From an uncultured Williamsia sp. (GTDB lineage: Bacteria; Actinomycetota; Actinomycetes; Mycobacteriales; Mycobacteriaceae): 64,000 bases of DNA. Below, in pieces: positions 60,392 through 64,000 of the stretch. The notes below the pieces were generated by a model, which was given only the letters and a program-made list of their open reading frames with translations, searched no databases and was not told the DNA's origin. How positions within the stretch are numbered: position 1 is the stretch's first letter; each line of letters opens with the position of its first letter. The stretch spans positions 62,001-126,000 of the forward strand of contig NZ_CANLWM010000007.1 of the NCBI RefSeq assembly GCF_947494875.1. The letters are read 5' to 3'. The position numbers and the translations under genes were made by a program.

Positions 60392-61174
60392 TCAGCGACC
60401 GAAGCGCCGACTGCGTGCGGCGTAGTCACGCAGGGCACGTAGGAAGTCCACGCGCCGGAACTCCGGCCAGTAGGCGTCGGTGAACCAGATCTCCGAATAG
60501 GCGCTCTGCCACAACAGGAATCCCGACAGACGCTGCTCTCCCGACGTCCGGATGACGAGGTCGGGATCGGGCTGGCCGCGGGTGTAGAGGTGGGAGTCGA
60601 TCGCGTCGACGGTCACCGCGTCGACGAGATCGTGCGGGTCGGTGACCTCGGAGACCTTGTCGGACAGCAGCGACCGCACGGCGTCGACGATCTCCTGGCG
60701 ACCGCCGTACCCGACGGCCACGTTCACGTGCATCCCGGCGCGGTCGGCGGTGCGCTCCTCGGCGGTCTTGAGGCGCTGCGCCACCCGCTCGGGCAGCTGG
60801 TCGAGGGTGCCGACGATCTTCACCCGCCACCGCTCGTTCGGGGCGGCGATCTCGTCGACGATGTCGGGGACGATCTCCATCAGTGCGTCGAGTTCGTCCG
60901 ACGCCCGGCTGAGGTTCTCGGTCGACAGCAGGTAGATGGTCACGAGCTCGATGGACAGATCCGAGCACCATCGCAGCATCTCCGCGATCTTCTGCGCACC
61001 GACGCGGTGGCCGTGACTGACGTCCTCGAAACCCGCCTCGCGCGCCCACCGCCGGTTGCCGTCGCAGATGATGGCGATGTGCCGTGGGAGCCGCTCGGCA
61101 TCCATGAGCTGGACGAGCCGTCCCTCGTAGACCCGGTAGAGGGGTCCACGCACACCGGTGGGGATCAGCTTCAC
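60392..61174 (-). CDS. short-chain Z-isoprenyl diphosphate synthase (Rv1086-like)
   Basis: A 260-aa cis-prenyltransferase: HIAIICDGNRRWAREAGFED (catalytic Asp and Arg), GAQKIAEMLRWC, LVIRTSGEQRLSGFLLWQSA. The mycobacterial homolog makes omega,E,Z-farnesyl diphosphate, the precursor that the long-chain UppS extends to decaprenyl phosphate. GTG 61174 matches the homologs' start. Divergent from the hemolysin III gene. Confidence 0.92.
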   Translation of the reverse strand: MKLIPTGVRGPLYRVYEGRLVQLMDAERLPRHIAIICDGNRRWAREAGFEDVSHGHRVGAQKIAEMLRWCSDLSIELVTIYLLSTENLSRASDELDALMEIVPDIVDEIAAPNERWRVKIVGTLDQLPERVAQRLKTAEERTADRAGMHVNVAVGYGGRQEIVDAVRSLLSDKVSEVTDPHDLVDAVTVDAIDSHLYTRGQPDPDLVIRTSGEQRLSGFLLWQSAYSEIWFTDAYWPEFRRVDFLRALRDYAARSRRFGR

Positions 61175-61221
61175 GCCAGCAGAGACTACTCGCGGATCGA
61201 CGGGATATCGCCGCCCCGCGC

Positions 61222-61245
61222 CGAACCTACGGTAGCGTAGGTTCG
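61222..61245. promoter_or_regulatory. 10-bp dyad operator before hemolysin III gene
   Basis: CGAACCTACG-GTAG-CGTAGGTTCG, a perfect 10-bp inverted repeat with 4-bp spacer, 30 bp before the hemolysin III ATG and 47 bp upstream of the prenyltransferase GTG. The centre CTACGGTAGCGTAG resembles TetR-type operators of actinobacterial lipid genes and includes -10-like TACGGT/TAGCGT. Confidence 0.72.
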
Positions 61246-61275
61246 ATCCCACACATCGACCTGGGGAGGTTCTCG

Positions 61276-62004
61276 ATGTCGCTCACCTCGGGCGCGACCG
61301 ATCGCAGCCCCGAACCGACGCCACCGCTGTCGGACACCGTGGCGGATCTGCTCGCCGATCTGCGGCCGCGCATGCGTGGCTGGATTCATCTGTACGCCGG
61401 GTTCGTCGCCATCGCGACGGGCATCGCGCTGGTCGCCGTGTCGGCGGTCGTCGCCGGCGGCGCCGCGGCCGCGGCGTGTGCGATCTACGCCGTGACCGTC
61501 TGCGGCGTGTTCGGTGTCAGCGCCACGTATCACCGGGTGCAGTGGACGACTCAGTCCGCACGAACGTGGATGAAGCGCGCCGACCACTCGATGATCTTCC
61601 TGTTCATCGCGGGCAGTTACACACCGTTCTGCGTCCTGGGCCTGCCGTCGCCGACGCGGTGGATCGTGCTGGGCGTGGTGTGGGGTGGCGCGCTGGCGGG
61701 CGTCGCGCTCAAGACGGCGTGGCCGAGCGCACCCCGCTGGGTGGGTGTCCCCCTGTACATCCTGCTCGGCTGGACGATAGTGGTGGTCGCGCCGACCCTC
61801 GTCGACCACGTCGGCGTCGCCGTGCTGGTCCTGCTCGCCGTCGGCGGTGTGTTCTACAGCGGCGGCGCGATCCTCTACGCGACGCGCTGGCCGAACCCCT
61901 GGCCGACGACGTTCGGTCACCACGAGTTCTTCCACGCCGCAACGGTTGTCGCCGCGCTGGTGCACTACGTCGCGATCTGGCTGGTGGTCGCGAACGCCGC
62001 CTGA
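61276..62004 (+). CDS. hemolysin III / PAQR-family membrane protein (YqfA-like)
   Basis: A 242-aa seven-helix membrane protein. PAQR signatures: SATYHRVQWTTQSARTWMKR, ADHSMIFLFIAGSYTPFCVL (metal His/Asp), and FGHHEFFHAATVVAALVHYV. These are predicted zinc hydrolases of the membrane (ceramidase-like); bacterial roles are unsettled. GGGAGG is 6 bases before ATG. Equivalent to Rv1085c. Confidence 0.92.
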   Translation: MSLTSGATDRSPEPTPPLSDTVADLLADLRPRMRGWIHLYAGFVAIATGIALVAVSAVVAGGAAAAACAIYAVTVCGVFGVSATYHRVQWTTQSARTWMKRADHSMIFLFIAGSYTPFCVLGLPSPTRWIVLGVVWGGALAGVALKTAWPSAPRWVGVPLYILLGWTIVVVAPTLVDHVGVAVLVLLAVGGVFYSGGAILYATRWPNPWPTTFGHHEFFHAATVVAALVHYVAIWLVVANAA

Positions 62005-62007
62005 TGG

Positions 62008-62058
62008 CGTTCCGGTGTGCGTACGTGTCGCCGAGCGACACGTACGCACACCGGAACG
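62008..62058. terminator. bidirectional terminator with 24-bp stem
   Basis: CGTTCCGGTGTGCG... (62008-62031) pairs perfectly over 24 bp with ...CGCACACCGGAACG (62035-62058), loop CGA. Hemolysin III ends 4 bp upstream and convergent aroG ends at 62063, so it terminates both. Confidence 0.9.
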
Positions 62059-62062
62059 GCCG

Positions 62063-63157
62063 TCACACCTCGGCGGTCCGATCCGCGCGGCGCGCCCGAC
62101 CCGATCGTCGTGCGGTGGCGAGGTCGCGCAGGACGTCGACGGTCGTGTCGAAGTCCATGCAGGCGTCGGTCACCGACTGCCCGTAGACCAGCGGTCGCGC
62201 CGACGGAGACTGCGCACCTTCGACGAGGAAGCTCTCGAGCATCACGCCCGCGATCGACGCGCTGCCTCCCGCGACCTGGGCGGCGACGTCCGCCGCGACC
62301 ACCGGCTGTCGGCGGTGGTCCTTGCCCGAGTTCGCGTGGGAGCAGTCGACCATGACCCGAGCGGTGACCCCCGCCGTCGCGCACGCCGCGCTCGCCGCGG
62401 CGACCGATCCGGTGTCGGCGTTCGTCCCGGACCGCCCGCCGCGCAGGATGACGTGGCAGTCCTCGTTGCCCACGGTCTCGACCACGGCGGCACGACCGTC
62501 CTCGTCGACGCCGAAGAAGGTGTGGGCACCGGCCGCGGCCCGGACGCCGTCGATCGCCGCCTGCAGGTCGCCGTCGGTGCCGTTCTTGAAGCCGATCGGC
62601 ATCGACAGTCCCGACGCGAGCTGCCGATGCACCTGCGACTCGGTTGTCCGCGCGCCGATGGCACCCCACGCGACGGTGTCGGCGATGTACTGCGGACTCG
62701 TCGGTTCGAGGAACTCGCATCCGATGGGCAGGCCGCGGTCGACGATGTCGAGCAGCAACGACCGCGCGGTGCGCAGCCCGCGCTCGATGTCATGGCTGCC
62801 GTCCATGCCGGGGTCGTTGATGAGGCCCTTCCACCCCACCGTGGTGCGGGGCTTCTCGAAGTACACGCGCATCACGACGAGGAGGTCGTCCGCGAGATCC
62901 CGCGCCTGGACCGCGAGTCGATCCGCGTAGTCGAGCGCGGCGGCGGGGTCGTGGACGGAGCAGGGCCCGACCACCACGAGCAACCGGTCGTCGCGTCCGG
63001 CGAGCACGTCGGCGACCTCGCGACGGTGAGCCGCCACGCGCGCGGCGGACCCGGCCGGCAACGGCAGCTCGTCGAGCAGTTCTCGTGGCCCGGGCAACGG
63101 GCGGATCCGCGCGACGCGGGTGTCGGTGACCGGGGATCGGTCCGAGATGACGGTCAT
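62063..63157 (-). CDS. aroG: DAHP synthase, class I (AroG/AroF type)
   Basis: A 364-aa 3-deoxy-D-arabino-heptulosonate-7-phosphate synthase, first step of the shikimate pathway. LVVVGPCSVHDPAAALDYAD, MRVYFEKPRTTVGWKGLIND, SQVHRQLASGLSMPIGFKNG and CHVILRGGRSG are class I-alpha signatures as in E. coli AroF/G/H. Many Mycobacteriales carry a class II enzyme instead or as well. ATG 63157. Expression probably controlled by the leader described at 63160-63355. Confidence 0.95.
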   Translation of the reverse strand: MTVISDRSPVTDTRVARIRPLPGPRELLDELPLPAGSAARVAAHRREVADVLAGRDDRLLVVVGPCSVHDPAAALDYADRLAVQARDLADDLLVVMRVYFEKPRTTVGWKGLINDPGMDGSHDIERGLRTARSLLLDIVDRGLPIGCEFLEPTSPQYIADTVAWGAIGARTTESQVHRQLASGLSMPIGFKNGTDGDLQAAIDGVRAAAGAHTFFGVDEDGRAAVVETVGNEDCHVILRGGRSGTNADTGSVAAASAACATAGVTARVMVDCSHANSGKDHRRQPVVAADVAAQVAGGSASIAGVMLESFLVEGAQSPSARPLVYGQSVTDACMDFDTTVDVLRDLATARRSGRARRADRTAEV

Positions 63158-63159
63158 GA

Positions 63160-63185
63160 GAGTGCCTTTCGTGGGGCGGGCACTC
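63160..63185 (-). promoter_or_regulatory. hairpin sequestering the aroG ribosome site
   Basis: On the minus strand GAGTGCC-n12-GGCACTC (63185-63160) pairs perfectly over 7 bp. The GG of the SD-like AAAGG lies in the 3' arm, 2 nt before the aroG ATG, so the closed form would block initiation. Confidence 0.62.
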
Positions 63186-63217
63186 GTCGTCTCACATCCG
63201 GTGCCCTGATGACAGGA

Positions 63218-63246
63218 AGAGCAGCGACCAAATCGGTCACTGCTCT
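63218..63246 (-). terminator. attenuator hairpin in the aroG leader
   Basis: AGAGCAGTGACC-GATTT-GGTCGCTGCTCT on the minus strand, a 12-bp stem with one G-U wobble, 25 nt after the leader-peptide stop and 60 nt before aroG. The stem is followed by TCCTGTC rather than a T-run, which is common for terminators in this group. Confidence 0.68.
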
Positions 63247-63271
63247 CGGGGCTCCGGGGAAGGTGTGGCGG

Positions 63272-63355
63272 CTACGTCCGGCGGGACGCTCCATCGTCGG
63301 CTCCACCCGGAGCCTCGATAAAGCGCCAGCGATAGGCGCAGCCGGTGGTGATCAC
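63272..63355 (-). CDS. aroG leader peptide with Tyr-Trp-Phe block
   Basis: A 27-codon frame: GTG at 63355, reading V-I-T-T-G-C-A-Y-R-W-R-F-I-E-A-P-G-G and on to a TAG at 63274-63272. Codons 8, 10 and 12 are Tyr, Trp and Phe, one each of the three end products of the shikimate pathway. A TAGCGT motif 6 nt upstream of the GTG suggests leaderless initiation. Just after codon 14, GGCTCC can pair with GGAGCC (codons 18-19) or GGCTCCGGG with a later CCCGGAGCC, so ribosome position would choose the fold. Typical transcription-attenuation design. Confidence 0.72.
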   Translation of the reverse strand: MITTGCAYRWRFIEAPGGADDGASRRT

Positions 63356-63529
63356 GCACCCACGCTAACAGATGGCGACATGTCCATTTTTCGCGAAACC
63401 GAACTGTGGGTTCTCACCAAGTTGTTGAGGCGAACGAGTTTTCTCCCGCGAACCGCCCTACCGTTCCGATTCGGAAGTGACCGACATCACGGTCCTTCGT
63501 CACGAATCCACCCAGGAGGATCGCCCGTC

Positions 63530-64000
63530 ATGCGCACTCTCTCGTCCCGTTCGCGTTCGCTGACCACCGCTGTCGGCTCGATGGCCGCCGCTGTCGCCGT
63601 CGTCGGTGTGACCCTGGGAGCGGGGGTCGCCGGTGCGGCGACCATCTCACCCGCCAACACCACCTTCACCGCGCCCGGCACGATCACGGTGACCACACCG
63701 GCGTCCTTCAACGTGCCCGTCACCTGCAACATCGTGTTCTCGGGGTCGGTGAACGCCGACGGGTCGGCGGCCACCATCACCGACGCGAAGGTCAGCGGCA
63801 GCAACTTCCTCTGCACCGTGCCGAAGATCCAGAACCTCCCCTGGACCCTGACGCCCACCAGCGCGACCACAGGCACTGTCTCGAACGTCGCGTTCTCGGT
63901 GCTGTCGAGCAACTGCGGACCGGCCACGCTGTCCGGCTCCTTCGACAACATGACGAACACGCTGTCGTCGTCGAACCAGTCGCTGTCGGGGAACTGCACC
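63530..64000 (+). CDS. secreted PraB-like protein, truncated by window end
   Basis: An open frame of 157 codons running off the right edge. Signal peptide with basic start (MRTLSSRSRSL), hydrophobic core and cleavage near GVAGAA; then ISPANTTFTAPGTITVTTPA, SFNVPVTCNIVFSGSV, QNLPWTLTPTSATTGTVSN, FSVLSSNCGPATLSG. Several Cys residues suggest disulfides. It resembles PraB-type proteins linked to alkane use and biofilm in Pseudomonas and found as a family in Gordonia/Rhodococcus; recognition is from memory. AGGAGG at 63514-63519 precedes the ATG by 10 nt. Confidence 0.72.
   Translation, partial: MRTLSSRSRSLTTAVGSMAAAVAVVGVTLGAGVAGAATISPANTTFTAPGTITVTTPASFNVPVTCNIVFSGSVNADGSAATITDAKVSGSNFLCTVPKIQNLPWTLTPTSATTGTVSNVAFSVLSSNCGPATLSGSFDNMTNTLSSSNQSLSGNCT

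Noticed and set aside
63160-63185. Second CIRCE element before aroG
   Set aside because: The arms are in the order GAGTGCC then GGCACTC with 12-nt spacing, the reverse of the CIRCE layout and spacing.
63487-63999. Minus-strand open frame at the right edge
   Set aside because: Antisense of the PraB-like gene, which has an AGGAGG ribosome site and a clear signal peptide.

Overview
The window is a high-G+C actinobacterial chromosome segment (clearly above two-thirds G+C by eye) with dense, strand-biased genes, frequent GTG starts and many ATGA/GTGA stop-start overlaps. Gene content and order match the mycolate-containing Mycobacteriales: imuA'-imuB, guaA, a ChoD-like GMC oxidoreductase, guaB3-guaB, rsdA-sigD, whiB3, groES-groEL1, tsaD-rimI-tsaB-tsaE-alr-nnr-glmS, glmM, rpsI-rplM, then ispH, xseAB, glpX, fum, phoH2, desA2, glyA, coaA, a short-chain Z-prenyl synthase and hemolysin III. 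From memory this follows M. tuberculosis Rv3394c-Rv3446c, then jumps to Rv1110-Rv1085c in reversed order. Gordonia or a relative such as Williamsia fits best; that is inference. No rRNA, tRNA, CRISPR array or transposase was recognised.

Region by region. 1-2.5 kb: a VOC-protein start (minus), a D-threonine aldolase-like PLP enzyme and a serpin lipoprotein. 2.5-5 kb: the imuA'-imuB mutasome cassette with a near-perfect LexA box. 5-11.5 kb: accessory signalling (tail-anchored Ser/Thr kinase, MerR-HEAT regulator plus HEAT partner, PspC-type sensor kinase with NarL-type regulator, divergent PspC membrane protein). 11.7-19.6 kb: purine (GMP) genes guaA, guaB3 and guaB around a GMC oxidoreductase and an SDR/TetR pair. 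19.8-25.6 kb: DUF5319 protein, anti-sigma/sigma D, whiB3 and groES-groEL1. 25.6-26 kb: CIRCE element and 78-bp tandem repeats upstream of groES. 26-28.1 kb: MFS exporter/MarR pair with divergent leaderless promoters. 28.1-36.5 kb: a long minus-strand run glmS-nnr-alr-hydrolase-tsaE-tsaB-rimI-tsaD (cell-wall precursors plus tRNA t6A synthesis), interrupted by a symmetric repeat block. 36.6-42.5 kb: Rv3438/Rv3439c/Rv3440c-like genes, HAD hydrolase, glmM, rpsI and rplM. 42.7-43.9 kb: an orphan type VII secretion-associated gene, then the synteny jump. 43.9-63.2 kb: isoprenoid, DNA repair, central carbon, envelope and cofactor genes ending in aroG, which has an unannotated leader peptide carrying Tyr, Trp and Phe. 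63.5-64 kb: start of a secreted PraB-like protein running off the end.

The strongest regulatory observations are: (1) the groES upstream region, where a CIRCE operator and promoter sit at the edge of a 78-bp repeat array that re-copies promoter and operator half-sites; (2) the aroG leader peptide with Y-R-W-R-F, alternative RNA pairings, a terminator-like hairpin and an RBS-sequestering hairpin; (3) two intergenic arrays about 19 kb apart sharing a CGAGYGGGCRG core at 21-22 bp spacing with inverted copies; (4) the paired TetR operators, the MarR-type divergent leaderless promoters and the LexA box. Everything here was read by eye; no database search or folding program was run.
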